NCBI GenBank assembly: GCA_937892955.1
Contig: CALBKH010000084.1
Span: forward strand, 62,001-126,000
Length of the DNA: 64,000 nucleotides
Source of the DNA: an uncultured Alphaproteobacteria bacterium
Lineage (GTDB): Bacteria > Pseudomonadota > Alphaproteobacteria > Rhizobiales > Ancalomicrobiaceae
Direction: 5' to 3'
In this document: positions 1 to 8,329 of the stretch, one piece after another
How positions within the stretch are numbered: position 1 is the stretch's first letter
How the letters are laid out: each line of letters begins with the position of its first letter
Notes under the pieces: generated by a model
What the model was told of the DNA's origin: nothing
Databases searched by the model: none
The model's input: only the letters and a program-made list of their open reading frames with translations
Made by a program: the position numbers and the translations under genes

Positions 1-366
1 AAGCTCGAGACCCCACCACCGCCGACCGTGCCGGTCGACATGGTCCGCCTCGCCCGCATCGCTCGCTATTTCGACGAGGCGGGCAAGTTGATCCGCTGGC
101 CCGGAAAAGCGAGCCATCGGCCGGATTGCCTGTGGGTGATGTGGTCGCGCCTGCCGGCCGATCGGGTCATGCACGAACGCGAGGTCAACCGGCGCCTCGG
201 TGCCGAACATCTCTTCGGCGACCATGCGCTGCTGCGGCGCGAGTTGGTCGACAACGGCCTGATGCGCCGGACGATCGACGGCCGCGAATACCGCCGCATC
301 GAAAAGGCACCACCGGCCGAAGCGCGGGAAGCGATCCGTCTCGTCGGCCGACGCACCCGGTCGTGA
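1..366 (+). CDS. DUF2087-domain protein, probably truncated at the window edge
   Basis: The reading frame is open to base 1. A GTG at 28 could start it but has no ribosome-binding site, so the true start is probably outside the window. The visible protein is about 120 residues and matches the DUF2087 pattern: a motif like EREVNRRL, then LLRRELVDNGLM and a basic REYRR tail. This fold is winged-helix-like and usually sits at the end of small regulatory proteins. What it controls cannot be read from the sequence. It is followed by a perfect hairpin at 371-400 and then modE, with no sign of coupling to the molybdate genes. Confidence 0.7.
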   Translation, partial: KLETPPPPTVPVDMVRLARIARYFDEAGKLIRWPGKASHRPDCLWVMWSRLPADRVMHEREVNRRLGAEHLFGDHALLRRELVDNGLMRRTIDGREYRRIEKAPPAEAREAIRLVGRRTRS

Positions 367-370
367 CCGC

Positions 371-400
371 GATGCGGGGAGACACCCCTCTCCCCGCATC
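371..400. terminator. Hairpin after the DUF2087 gene, no T-run
   Basis: Two perfect 12-base arms (371-382 and 389-400) enclose a six-base loop. The hairpin starts five bases after the stop codon. It is very GC-rich but lacks a T-tract, so it could be a weak terminator or an mRNA 3' end stabiliser. Confidence 0.5.
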
Positions 401-478
401 CGACCCTTCGATGGATCGCGATCCGGTGCTAGGGTCGGGCGACACCTCATCGCCGAGCCGAAGCAGCGGAAGCTCCCC

Positions 479-904
479 ATGTCCGACAAGGTCGTCGTTC
501 TCGCCGACGAACGCCCCGCCCCCTCCGACGGCCCCCTCGTGCGCGCCCGGCTCAGACTGCGGCTCGTCCTCGGCGCCGGTCACAAGCTCGGCCCCGGCAA
601 GATCGATCTCCTGGAGGCGATCGCCGCCACCGGGTCGATCAGCGGCGCCGGTCGCACCATGGGCATGAGCTATCGCCGCGCCTGGATCCTCATCGACGAG
701 GCCAATCGCATGTTCACCGAACCGCTGGTCGCCACCGCGGCGGGCGGCGCCGGTGGTGGCGGGGCGCATCTGACCGATCTCGGCCGCGAGGTCGTCGCCG
801 CCTTCCGCCGCATCGAGGCGAGAACGCGCGAGGCGATCGCCGAGGAACTCGGCCCCGTCGAGGCGCGTTTCGCCGATCTCGACGCACCGCTCCCCGAGCG
901 CTGA
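479..904 (+). CDS. modE: ModE-type molybdate-responsive regulator, HTH domain only
   Basis: A 141-residue protein with the ModE/LysR-type winged helix at about residues 41-85, including GSISGAGRTMGMSYRRAW, the recognition-helix region typical of ModE. Full-length E. coli ModE has about 260 residues and carries two Mop-like molybdate-binding domains at its C-terminus. Those are absent here: the protein ends soon after the dimerisation helix region (EARTREAIAEEL). It converges on modC with two bases between the stop codons. The inferred role is binding the palindrome at 3939-3972 upstream of mop. Molybdate sensing would then need another route, perhaps the free Mop protein or another ModE copy elsewhere. 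Family is clear; sensing is inference. Confidence 0.85.
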   Translation: MSDKVVVLADERPAPSDGPLVRARLRLRLVLGAGHKLGPGKIDLLEAIAATGSISGAGRTMGMSYRRAWILIDEANRMFTEPLVATAAGGAGGGGAHLTDLGREVVAAFRRIEARTREAIAEELGPVEARFADLDAPLPER

Positions 905-906
905 TC

Positions 907-2013
907 TCAATCGGCGACGACCCGCAGGCCCGGTACGGCGCGTTCGTCGATCGACACCGCCTTGATCAGCGCCTGCACCTCGTCGCCGGCGTCGAGCCCC
1001 AGGTCGTCGACGGCGAGCCGCGTCGCATAGGCGTGCAGCCGGTCGCCGCCTGTGAGTTCGAGCGTCACCAGCGCGAAGGGTCCGTGATCGGTGTCGACCC
1101 GGATCACTCGGCCCGCCAGCGCCGTGCGCACGCTGACCTGATGGGTCCGCGCCAGCGACAGCGTCACCTCGGTCGCGCGGATCGCCACCCGCACGTCCGA
1201 GCCGATCGTGGGCAGGAGCCCCGGCACGACGATCCGCCCGGCCGGATGGTCGACGAAGGAGAGCCCGTAGTCGGGATCGACCCGCCCCACCTCGCCCGTC
1301 AGCACCGAGACCGCCTCGAAGCGGCCGGCCGCCGGAGCGAGCGCCGTCGGCGCCAGCACCTCGGCCGGCGTGCCGATCCGCGCCACCTTTCCGTGATCGA
1401 GCCGGACCACCGTCGTGGCGAGCCGCGCCACCTCCTCGACCGAATGGCTGACGTAGACGATCGGAATGCCGAACTCGTCGCGCAGCCGTTCGATGAACGG
1501 CAGGATCTCCAGCTTGCGCTGGTCGTCGAGCGCCGCCAGCGGTTCATCCATCAGCAACAGATCGGGCGAAGTGAGCAGCGCCCGGCCGATCGCCACCCGC
1601 TGCTTCTCGCCACCCGACAACGTCGCCGGCCGCCGCTTCATCAGATGGCCGATGCCGAGCACCTCGACCACCGCGTCGCGACCGATCCGCCGCGCCGCTT
1701 TCGGCGTGAAGAAGCGGCCGTAGGCGAGATTGGTCGCCACGTCGAGATGGGGAAAGAGCTGCGCGTCCTGGAAGACGAGGCCGATGCGCCGACGATGCGG
1801 CCGCAGGCGCACCCCGGCGACCGTGTCGGCGAGCACCCGGTCGCCGAGGACGATGCGGCCCTCGTCGGGACATTCGAGCCCGGCGATCAGCCGGATCACC
1901 GTCGTCTTGCCGCAACCCGAGGGGCCGAAGAGACCGGTCACCCCGGCGCGCCCCTCGAAGGCGACGTCGAGGGCGAAGTCGCGCCGCGCCAGTTTCACCG
2001 CGACCGAGATCAT
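907..2013 (-). CDS. modC: Molybdate ABC transporter ATP-binding protein ModC
   Basis: A 368-residue ABC ATPase that powers molybdate import. Walker A GPSGCGKTT is at residues 30-38, Q-loop Gln82, signature LSGGEKQR at 132-139, Walker B LLLMDEP at 152-158 and the switch histidine in YVSH. The C-terminal third is a TOBE/Mop domain (VAIRATEVTLSL; ALIKAVSIDE), the regulatory anion-binding part usual in ModC. The start is the ATG whose first four bases overlap the modB stop (ATGA, 2010-2013), implying translational coupling. It is the last gene of mop-modA-modB-modC and runs tail-to-tail into modE. Confidence 0.95.
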   Translation of the reverse strand: MISVAVKLARRDFALDVAFEGRAGVTGLFGPSGCGKTTVIRLIAGLECPDEGRIVLGDRVLADTVAGVRLRPHRRRIGLVFQDAQLFPHLDVATNLAYGRFFTPKAARRIGRDAVVEVLGIGHLMKRRPATLSGGEKQRVAIGRALLTSPDLLLMDEPLAALDDQRKLEILPFIERLRDEFGIPIVYVSHSVEEVARLATTVVRLDHGKVARIGTPAEVLAPTALAPAAGRFEAVSVLTGEVGRVDPDYGLSFVDHPAGRIVVPGLLPTIGSDVRVAIRATEVTLSLARTHQVSVRTALAGRVIRVDTDHGPFALVTLELTGGDRLHAYATRLAVDDLGLDAGDEVQALIKAVSIDERAVPGLRVVAD

Positions 2014-2696
2014 GCCGCCACCCCCCGCCGCGCCCGCCGCACCGCGACCTCGGAGATCACCAGCGCGCCGAGCGCGATCGCCGCCGCGACCAACGACAGT
2101 TTCAGAGCTCCCGCCTCGCCCCCGGGCGTCTGGGTCAGCGCATAGATGGCGGAGGGGATGGTCTGCGTCTGTCCGGGGATGTTGGAGACGAAGGTGATGG
2201 TGGCGCCGAATTCGCCGAGCGCCTTGGCGAAGGCGAGCACCGCGCCGGCGACGATGCCGCGCACCGCGAGCGGCAGCGTCACCGTGGCGAAGACCCAGAG
2301 CGGCGGCGCGCCGAGCGTGGCGGCGGCCTGTTCGACCCGCACGTCGATCGCTTCGATCGACAGCCGGATGGCCCGCACCATCAGCGGGAAGCCCATGATC
2401 CCGGCGGCGAGCGCCGCGCCGGTCCAGCGGAAGGAGAAGACGAGGCCGAGATGGTCGGCGAGGAAGGCGCCGAAGACACCGCGTCGGCCGAAGAGCAGCA
2501 GCAGCGCATAGCCGGTGACCACCGGTGGCAACACCAGCGGCAGGTGCACGACGCCGTCGAGAAGCGACTTGCCCCAGAAGTCGCGTCGCGCCAACACCCA
2601 GGCGACCGCCACCGCGAAGGGCACCGCCACCACCGTGGCGATGCCCCCGACCTTCAGCGACAGCTGGATCGCCGTCCATTCTTCCGCGGAGAACAC
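2010..2696 (-). CDS. modB: Molybdate ABC transporter permease ModB
   Basis: A 228-residue inner-membrane permease with about five to six hydrophobic segments. The cytoplasmic EAA loop that docks on the ATPase reads AAATLGAPPLWVFATVTLPL, followed by the family's conserved KALGEFGATI. The GTG start at 2696 is chosen because it gives the usual N-terminus (EEWTAIQLSLKV) and length; the Shine-Dalgarno is weak. It sits between modA and modC, but 145 bases holding three hairpins separate it from modA, which is unusual for this operon. Confidence 0.93.
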   Translation of the reverse strand: MFSAEEWTAIQLSLKVGGIATVVAVPFAVAVAWVLARRDFWGKSLLDGVVHLPLVLPPVVTGYALLLLFGRRGVFGAFLADHLGLVFSFRWTGAALAAGIMGFPLMVRAIRLSIEAIDVRVEQAAATLGAPPLWVFATVTLPLAVRGIVAGAVLAFAKALGEFGATITFVSNIPGQTQTIPSAIYALTQTPGGEAGALKLSLVAAAIALGALVISEVAVRRARRGVAA

Positions 2697-2723
2697 CTCG
2701 CCCGACCCTCTCTCGCTTCATAC

Positions 2724-2842
2724 GGGATCCGGCGGATCGCTGCGCGACGCCGGATCCGATTCATCGAAAAAGCCTCTGTTTCGACGGGCCCTTTTCGATG
2801 AGGGGAATACGGAATTCGGATGAGACCGTCCGAATTCCGTAT
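2724..2842. repeat. Three consecutive hairpins between modA and modB
   Basis: Three perfect inverted repeats lie side by side: 10-base arms 2725-2734/2748-2757, 10-base arms 2761-2770/2792-2801, and 14-base arms 2807-2820/2829-2842. The last arm runs into the modA stop codon. In mRNA they would form a row of stem-loops directly after modA, of the kind that protects upstream message or reduces read-through. They may also be a mobile palindromic repeat. Confidence 0.75.
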
Positions 2843-3639
2843 CACTTCACCGGGGTGAAGCCCTGATCGGCGAAGATCTTGGCAGCCTCCGGGCCCTTCA
2901 GGAAGGCGAGATATTCGGCGGTCGCCGGCGAAGTCGCCTCCTTGGTGATCGCCACCGGATAGACCACCGGCGGATGGGTGCCGGCCGGGAAGACGCCGAC
3001 CACCGCCACCTTGGGTTCGGACTTGGCGTCGGTGGCGTAGACGATGCCGTATTTCGCCTCGCCGCGCGCCACCAGCGCCAGCGCCACGCGGACGTTCTCG
3101 GTGCCGGCGATCTTCGGCTCGACCTCGCCCCAGACGCCGAGCGCCGTCAACGCCGCCTTGGCGTATTTCCCGGCGGGCACCGAGCGCACGTCGCCGGTGG
3201 CGAGCTTGCCGTCGCCGATCGCCGCGGCGAGTGGGAAGCCGGGGGCTATGTCGATGCCGGCGGTGGTGCCGGCAGGCGCGATCAGCACCAGCGCGTTGGC
3301 GACGAGATCGGAGCGCGTGCCCGGCCGGACGAGGTCCTTCTTGTCGAGGAAGTCCATCCAATCGAGATCGGCGGAGATGAAGACGTCGGCCGGCGCTCCC
3401 TGCTCGATCTGCTTGGCGAGCGCCGAGGACGAGGCGTAGGAGACCGTCACGGTCTTCCCCGTCTTCGCCGTCCATGCCGCATCGACCGCATCGAGCGCGG
3501 TCTTCAGCGACGCCGCGGCGAAGACCGTCGGCCCGGCCGACTGCGCGACGGCGGTCTCACCGGCCACGGACGCGACCACCAGGAGAGCGCCGAGCCCGGT
3601 CGCGGCGACCGTGCGGCGGAGAGCGGAGAAGAAACTCAT
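2842..3639 (-). CDS. modA: Periplasmic molybdate-binding protein ModA
   Basis: A 265-residue exported solute-binding protein. The signal peptide is residues 1 to about 32 (basic ALRR, hydrophobic core, cleavage near AVAQS). The mature part begins PTVFAAASLKTALDAV and contains GAPADVFISADLDWMD, both hallmark ModA oxyanion-binding segments. The ATG at 3639 is chosen over an in-frame start further upstream because AAGGA lies eight bases before it and because it gives a proper signal peptide. It delivers molybdate (or tungstate) to ModBC. It is the second gene of the operon, after mop. Confidence 0.95.
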   Translation of the reverse strand: MSFFSALRRTVAATGLGALLVVASVAGETAVAQSAGPTVFAAASLKTALDAVDAAWTAKTGKTVTVSYASSSALAKQIEQGAPADVFISADLDWMDFLDKKDLVRPGTRSDLVANALVLIAPAGTTAGIDIAPGFPLAAAIGDGKLATGDVRSVPAGKYAKAALTALGVWGEVEPKIAGTENVRVALALVARGEAKYGIVYATDAKSEPKVAVVGVFPAGTHPPVVYPVAITKEATSPATAEYLAFLKGPEAAKIFADQGFTPVK

Positions 3640-3707
3640 CGTCGGAAATCCTTGCTGGGGATGGCGAGGAAGGAGCGGACGGCGAGAGGGGTCGCCGCCC
3701 GCCCCGC

Positions 3708-3917
3708 TCACGCGACGCCGATCATGACGTCGGAGGCCTTGATGATCGCCGACGCCGGCTGGCCTTCGACCAGACCGAGATCGTCGACCGCCTGATTGGT
3801 GATCGACGCGGTGACGATCAATCCCGGCGCGAGCTCGAGGACCACATGGGCCGTGGTCGTCCCCTTGGTGACGGAGAAGATGGTGCCGGGAAGAATGTTG
3901 CGAGCGGAGAGCTTCAT
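3708..3917 (-). CDS. mop: Mop, small molybdopterin/molybdate-binding protein
   Basis: A 69-residue single TOBE/Mop domain beginning MKLSARNILPGTI, the signature start of molbindins such as Clostridium Mop and Rhodobacter Mop. The family assembles as hexamers that bind molybdate between subunits and is thought to store or buffer it in the cytoplasm. The C-terminal ASAIIKASDVMIGVA is the typical last strand. It is the first gene of the operon and starts only 21 bases after the ModE-type palindrome. Since the ModE here has no Mop domains, this protein supplies the only free-standing molybdate-binding domain in the region. Confidence 0.93.
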   Translation of the reverse strand: MKLSARNILPGTIFSVTKGTTTAHVVLELAPGLIVTASITNQAVDDLGLVEGQPASAIIKASDVMIGVA

Positions 3918-3938
3918 GGCGCGGACCTCGGTCGATCG

Positions 3939-3972
3939 GATGCGCTATATCTGATCAGATATAGCGCATCCT
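3939..3972. promoter_or_regulatory. ModE-type operator (Mo-box): perfect 34-bp palindrome
   Basis: The 34 bases from 3939 to 3972 read identically on both strands. The half-sites contain GCGCTATAT, separated by CTGATCAG, matching the CGnTATAT...ATATnGCG layout of known Mo-boxes. It is immediately upstream of mop-modABC, so ModE-molybdate bound here would block transcription when molybdate is plentiful. The gap to the mop ATG is only 21 bases, so the site must overlap the promoter or the transcription start. Confidence 0.9.
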
Positions 3973-4057
3973 GTCCACCGCCCCTCGACGTCCCCGACGC
4001 CCGAAATTTCGACCCCTCCGCCCATCCCTCGAGCAGATCGCACCGCCGGTGCCGGGC

Positions 4058-7000
4058 TCACGCCCCGTCGCGCCGCCGCCCGGCGAAGCCTTCGAGGATC
4101 GCCCGCGCCGTCGGGTCGGCGAAGATCTCGGCCATCGACGCATGGAGGCGCCGCCGCCAGTTCGGCCGCTCGCGGTCGGTGCCGGGCAGGTTGAGCCGCT
4201 CCACCTCGCCGGAAAGATCGTCCGCCTGCACCAGCGCCAACGCCGAAGACGCACGCCCGAGCCAGGCATGGACGGCGACCGACACCTCGTCGGGCAGGTG
4301 GTCCGGCAGGTCCTCCTCGCTCCAGCGGTATTCGAGAAGACCGGCGCGCACCAGCGTGCCGAGCAGGATGCGCCGCTCCTTCACCCGCGCCGCCGATTGG
4401 CGCACCGCCTCCTCCTCGTCGAGAAGCCCGAGCGCCTCGCGTTCGGCGATGTCGCTCGCCTCCCACCAGCCGGCCAGCGTCGGCAGATCGTGGGTGGAGA
4501 CGCAGGCCGCGCCGAGCGGCGGATAGTGTTCGGGCGGCTTGAAGTTCTGCCCCTCGTGCTCGAACCACAGCACCTGATAGGACAGCACCCGCGCCTCCGC
4601 CATGCGCTCGCGGAAGCCGTGCGGCACCGTGCCGAGATCCTCGCCGACGACGACGCATCCGGCCCGCCGGCTCTCCAGCGTCAACTGGCCGAGGAGGTCC
4701 TCGAGCGGCATGTCGACATAGGCGCCCTGCGGCCCGCGCATCCCGTCGGGAACGACGAAGAGCCGCCTGAGCCCCAGCACGTGGTCGATGCGCAGCGCCC
4801 CGGCATGCGCCATGTTGGCCCGCACCAGCTCGGCGAAGGAGGCGAAACCGTTGCGCGCCCATTCGATCGGGTTGGGCGGCGGCAGCGACCAGACCTGCCC
4901 CTCCGGACCGAGCGGATCCGGCGGCGCGCCGACCGAGACGAAGCGCATCAGCCCGGCGCCGGCGCCCCACGCCTCCGCCCCGTCGGGGGCGCAGCCGACC
5001 GCGAGATCGCGATAGAAGCCGAGATCGAGCCCGGCCTCGCGCGACCGCCGCGCCGCCTCGCTCATCTGCCGGGCGGCGAGCCACTGCAGGAACATCGACC
5101 AGGAGACGGCCCGCGCGTGCTTGTCGCGGAAGGCGGCGACGCCGGCGGCTTCCGCCGTCGCCAGATCCGCCGGGAAGGCGCTCGACGACATCGCCCCGGT
5201 CACCGCGGCGATCGCCTCGAAAGTGGCGAAGCGGGCGAGCCCCTCCCCGCCCGCCGCCCGGAAGGCGGCGAAGTCGAGGACCAGCGGATCGCTCGGCCGG
5301 TTGGCGGCGAGCTCCTGGAAGGTCGAGAAAGCGGCGCGCAGCACCGCCGATTTCGCCGCCCACACCGCCGAGTGGTCGACGTGGTCGAGCCGCGCCAGCC
5401 GCGGGAATTCGAGCGCCGTGCGCACCACCTCCGGCCCTGCGCCGACCTGAAGGGCGGCGGGAAGCCGCGTCACGTCGATGTAGATCGGATCGAGGAAGCG
5501 TCGGTCGGAGGGCGCATAGGGGCTCGCCCGCTCGCGATCCTGCGGGAAGAGCGCATGGATCGGATTGATCCCGAGCGTCGAGGCGCCGGCTTCGGCCGCG
5601 AACACGCCGGCCTGCCGCAGCGTGGTGAAGTCGCCGATCCCCTGGTCGCCGTCGTGGCGCCAGGAATAGAGGTGGCCGGCGACGCCGAACCGCCGGTGCC
5701 CATGGGCCAGGGCCTCGGGCAGATGGCAGGTCGCCGGAGCGACCACGAGCACGGTCGAGACGTCCGGTCGATCGAGATGGACGCGATGCCGCCCGATCGG
5801 CAGTTCCGGCAACCGCACCCGACTGCGCGTGACGACGCGCCCGTCGCGGGTGGTGTGGCGCTCGATCCGCCCTTCTCCCGGCTGGACGGTGAGCGTCGCG
5901 GTCTCGCCCGCCTCCGTTTCGATCGTCAGGGTGAAGGATCTGTGGCCCCGTGACGGATCGCCGCCCAGCGGCAGTTCGAAGGGGCGCCCTTCGAAGATCG
6001 TGTGGGTGAGCGGCAGCGGCCGATCGCAGGTTTCGGAGAGCAACAGCTCGAGACTGTCGCGCGCCTCGCCCACCGTCTCTGCCGCGAGCCCCATCGCCGT
6101 CAGGATGGCGCGCTTGGTGTCGTCGCCGACGCGGGTGACGTTGCCGGAGAGATCCCACCAGTCCGCCGCGATCCCGGCGACGCGGGCCAGTTTGTCGAGC
6201 GTATGGGCATCGACCGGCTTCGCCTGCGCCTCCTCGGGGATCGGCTCTTCGACCACCACCGTGACCGAGCGGCCGTCGATGGCGAACTTGGCGCCGGTCG
6301 AGGTCACCCGATAGGGATGGGCGCTGTCGAGCGCCAGCCGCCAGCGATGACCCGGCCGCGCCGCCGGCGGTACGAAGACGGCGACGCGCGGATCCGGCGA
6401 CATGACCACCGCCACTCGATCGATCGCACCGTCGTCGCCCTGTGCCGCGAACACCGCGGCGACGCGGAAGGTCTCCGGATCGTGCCAATCGGTGTCGGTG
6501 AAGCGATGTCCGTCGAGCGTCGTCCATTCGACGTCCGGCAGACCGCTGTCGCCGACCGGTTCGCCGGTCAGCGGCCGATCGTCGGTGAGCGCCGGGTGGG
6601 CGCGCCGGAGCGCGATCGCCCGCGCCGTGTAGACCGAGAGATCGGTGTCGCCGCGGCTCCAGTCGAGCCAGGAGATCTCGTTGTCCTGGGCGTAGGCGTT
6701 GTTGTTGCCCTGCTGGGAGCGGCCGAGCTCGTCGCCCATCGAGAGCATCGGCGTGCCGCGCGAGGCGAGGAGCGTGGTCAGCAGCGCCCGCACGTCGCGC
6801 GCCCGCGCCGCCAGGATCGCCGGATCGTCGGTGGCGCCCTCCGCCCCGTGGTTCCACGAGTGGTTGGCGTCGGTGCCGTCGCGGTCGTCCTCGCCGTTCG
6901 CCCGGTTGTGCTTCTTCGAATAGGAGACGAGATCGGCGAGAGTGAAGCCGTCGTGGGCGGTGATGAAATTGACCGAGTCCGAGAGCCGCCGCCGCCGCCC

Positions 7001-8299
7001 GCCGCCGAAGACGTCGCCCGAGCCGGCGAAGCGGGTCGCCACCTCGCCGATCATCGCCTCGTCGCCGCGCCAGAACCGCCGCATGCAGTCGCGCCAGCGA
7101 TCGTTCCACTCGCCCCAATTGGCCGGGAAGGCGCCGAGCCGATAGCCGCCCGGCCCGATGTCCCAGGGTTCGGCCACGTGGATGAGGCCGCGCAGCACCG
7201 GGTCCTGTTCCAACGCCGCGAGGAACGGCGCATTCGGGTCGAAGCCGTGGCGCTTGCGCCCGAGCGTCGTGGCGAGATCGTAGCGGAAGCCGTCGAAGCC
7301 GCCGCGCAGCGCCGCCGTGCGGAGCGCGTCGAGCCCCAACCGCATCACCGCCTGACGATCGAGCGCCGGCACGTTGCCGCAACCGGCGTCGTCGACGTAG
7401 TGCGTCGGATCGTCGGCGGCGAGCCGGTAGTAGAGCGCGTTGTCGAGGCCGCGGAACGACAGCGTCGGGCCGAGGTGGTCGCTCTCGCCGGTATGGTTCA
7501 GCACCACGTCGAGGATCACCGAGATGCCGGCGTCGTGCAGCGCGTCGATCGCCTCGCGCACCTCGCCCCACCCGCCCGGCGCCAGCCGCGGATCGGGAGC
7601 GTTGAGAGCGATCGGGTTGTAGCCCCAGTAGTTGGAGAGCCCGAGCGGCGCCAGATGGCGCTCGTCGACCCCCGCCCAGATCGGCATGATCTCGATCACG
7701 TCGACACCGAGGCGGACGAGATGATCGACCACCGCCGGGTGGCCGAGACCGGCGAAGGTGCCGCGCAGATCCGGCGGCACGTCGGGATGGAGGCGGGTGA
7801 AACCCTTGACGTGCAGTTCGTAGATCACCCGGTCGCGCGGTCGCGACTTCGGCCGGATCACCGGCCGGAGCGGCGTCGGCGCCTCGACGATGCCCTTGGG
7901 CACGGCGCCGGCGCTGTCACGGTCGTCGTGGGTCGCGCCGTTCGCCCGCCGGTCGAAGATCGTCGGATCGAGACGGAACGGTCGATCGAGTTGCACCGCA
8001 TAAGGATCGACCAGCAGCTTCGCCGGATTGAACCGGTGGCCCTTCTCCGGGTCCCAGGGTCCGTGGACGCGCAACCCGTAGCGTGTCTCCGGCGGCAAGC
8101 CGTCGATGCGGCCGTGGCAGACGTCGCCGGTGCGTTCCGGCAGCCGGATGCGTTCGATCTCGTGATCACCGCTCTCGTCGAAGATGCAGAAATCGACCGC
8201 CGTGCCGTGGGCCGACACGACCGCGACGTTGACACCCTCGCCGTCGTGGACGACGCCGAGAGGCTCCGGCGAACCCGGGCCGATCGAGCCATGGATCAT
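4058..8299 (-). CDS. glgX/malQ: GlgX-MalQ fusion: glycogen debranching enzyme plus 4-alpha-glucanotransferase
   Basis: One uninterrupted frame of 1413 residues joins two enzymes. Residues 1 to about 690 are a GlgX/isoamylase-type GH13 enzyme: N-terminal CBM48-like domain, ILDVVLNHTGES, nucleophile Asp in GFRYDLA (about 338), acid Glu in VAEPWD (about 375) and TAHDGF (about 450). Residues about 690-1413 are a GH77 amylomaltase: LRIDHVLGLRRLF (about 1171), VVGEDLGTVPHG (about 1218) and VSTHDLPTLAGWW (about 1271). Together they would cut glycogen side chains and recombine the released maltodextrins. Ends glgP-glgB-glgC-glgA-this; a GGAG lies just before the ATG and glgA stops 30 bases upstream. 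No stop or shift is visible at the junction, so this looks like a true fusion. Confidence 0.93.
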   Translation of the reverse strand: MIHGSIGPGSPEPLGVVHDGEGVNVAVVSAHGTAVDFCIFDESGDHEIERIRLPERTGDVCHGRIDGLPPETRYGLRVHGPWDPEKGHRFNPAKLLVDPYAVQLDRPFRLDPTIFDRRANGATHDDRDSAGAVPKGIVEAPTPLRPVIRPKSRPRDRVIYELHVKGFTRLHPDVPPDLRGTFAGLGHPAVVDHLVRLGVDVIEIMPIWAGVDERHLAPLGLSNYWGYNPIALNAPDPRLAPGGWGEVREAIDALHDAGISVILDVVLNHTGESDHLGPTLSFRGLDNALYYRLAADDPTHYVDDAGCGNVPALDRQAVMRLGLDALRTAALRGGFDGFRYDLATTLGRKRHGFDPNAPFLAALEQDPVLRGLIHVAEPWDIGPGGYRLGAFPANWGEWNDRWRDCMRRFWRGDEAMIGEVATRFAGSGDVFGGGRRRRLSDSVNFITAHDGFTLADLVSYSKKHNRANGEDDRDGTDANHSWNHGAEGATDDPAILAARARDVRALLTTLLASRGTPMLSMGDELGRSQQGNNNAYAQDNEISWLDWSRGDTDLSVYTARAIALRRAHPALTDDRPLTGEPVGDSGLPDVEWTTLDGHRFTDTDWHDPETFRVAAVFAAQGDDGAIDRVAVVMSPDPRVAVFVPPAARPGHRWRLALDSAHPYRVTSTGAKFAIDGRSVTVVVEEPIPEEAQAKPVDAHTLDKLARVAGIAADWWDLSGNVTRVGDDTKRAILTAMGLAAETVGEARDSLELLLSETCDRPLPLTHTIFEGRPFELPLGGDPSRGHRSFTLTIETEAGETATLTVQPGEGRIERHTTRDGRVVTRSRVRLPELPIGRHRVHLDRPDVSTVLVVAPATCHLPEALAHGHRRFGVAGHLYSWRHDGDQGIGDFTTLRQAGVFAAEAGASTLGINPIHALFPQDRERASPYAPSDRRFLDPIYIDVTRLPAALQVGAGPEVVRTALEFPRLARLDHVDHSAVWAAKSAVLRAAFSTFQELAANRPSDPLVLDFAAFRAAGGEGLARFATFEAIAAVTGAMSSSAFPADLATAEAAGVAAFRDKHARAVSWSMFLQWLAARQMSEAARRSREAGLDLGFYRDLAVGCAPDGAEAWGAGAGLMRFVSVGAPPDPLGPEGQVWSLPPPNPIEWARNGFASFAELVRANMAHAGALRIDHVLGLRRLFVVPDGMRGPQGAYVDMPLEDLLGQLTLESRRAGCVVVGEDLGTVPHGFRERMAEARVLSYQVLWFEHEGQNFKPPEHYPPLGAACVSTHDLPTLAGWWEASDIAEREALGLLDEEEAVRQSAARVKERRILLGTLVRAGLLEYRWSEEDLPDHLPDEVSVAVHAWLGRASSALALVQADDLSGEVERLNLPGTDRERPNWRRRLHASMAEIFADPTARAILEGFAGRRRDGA

Positions 8300-8329
8300 C
8301 TCGCTCCGCCCCCTCGCGGATCTCGCGCC

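Noticed and set aside
2654..3475. A minus-strand frame running through the modA-modB hairpins
   Set aside because: It reads modA out of frame and then the inverted repeats; the real modA and modB frames are clear.
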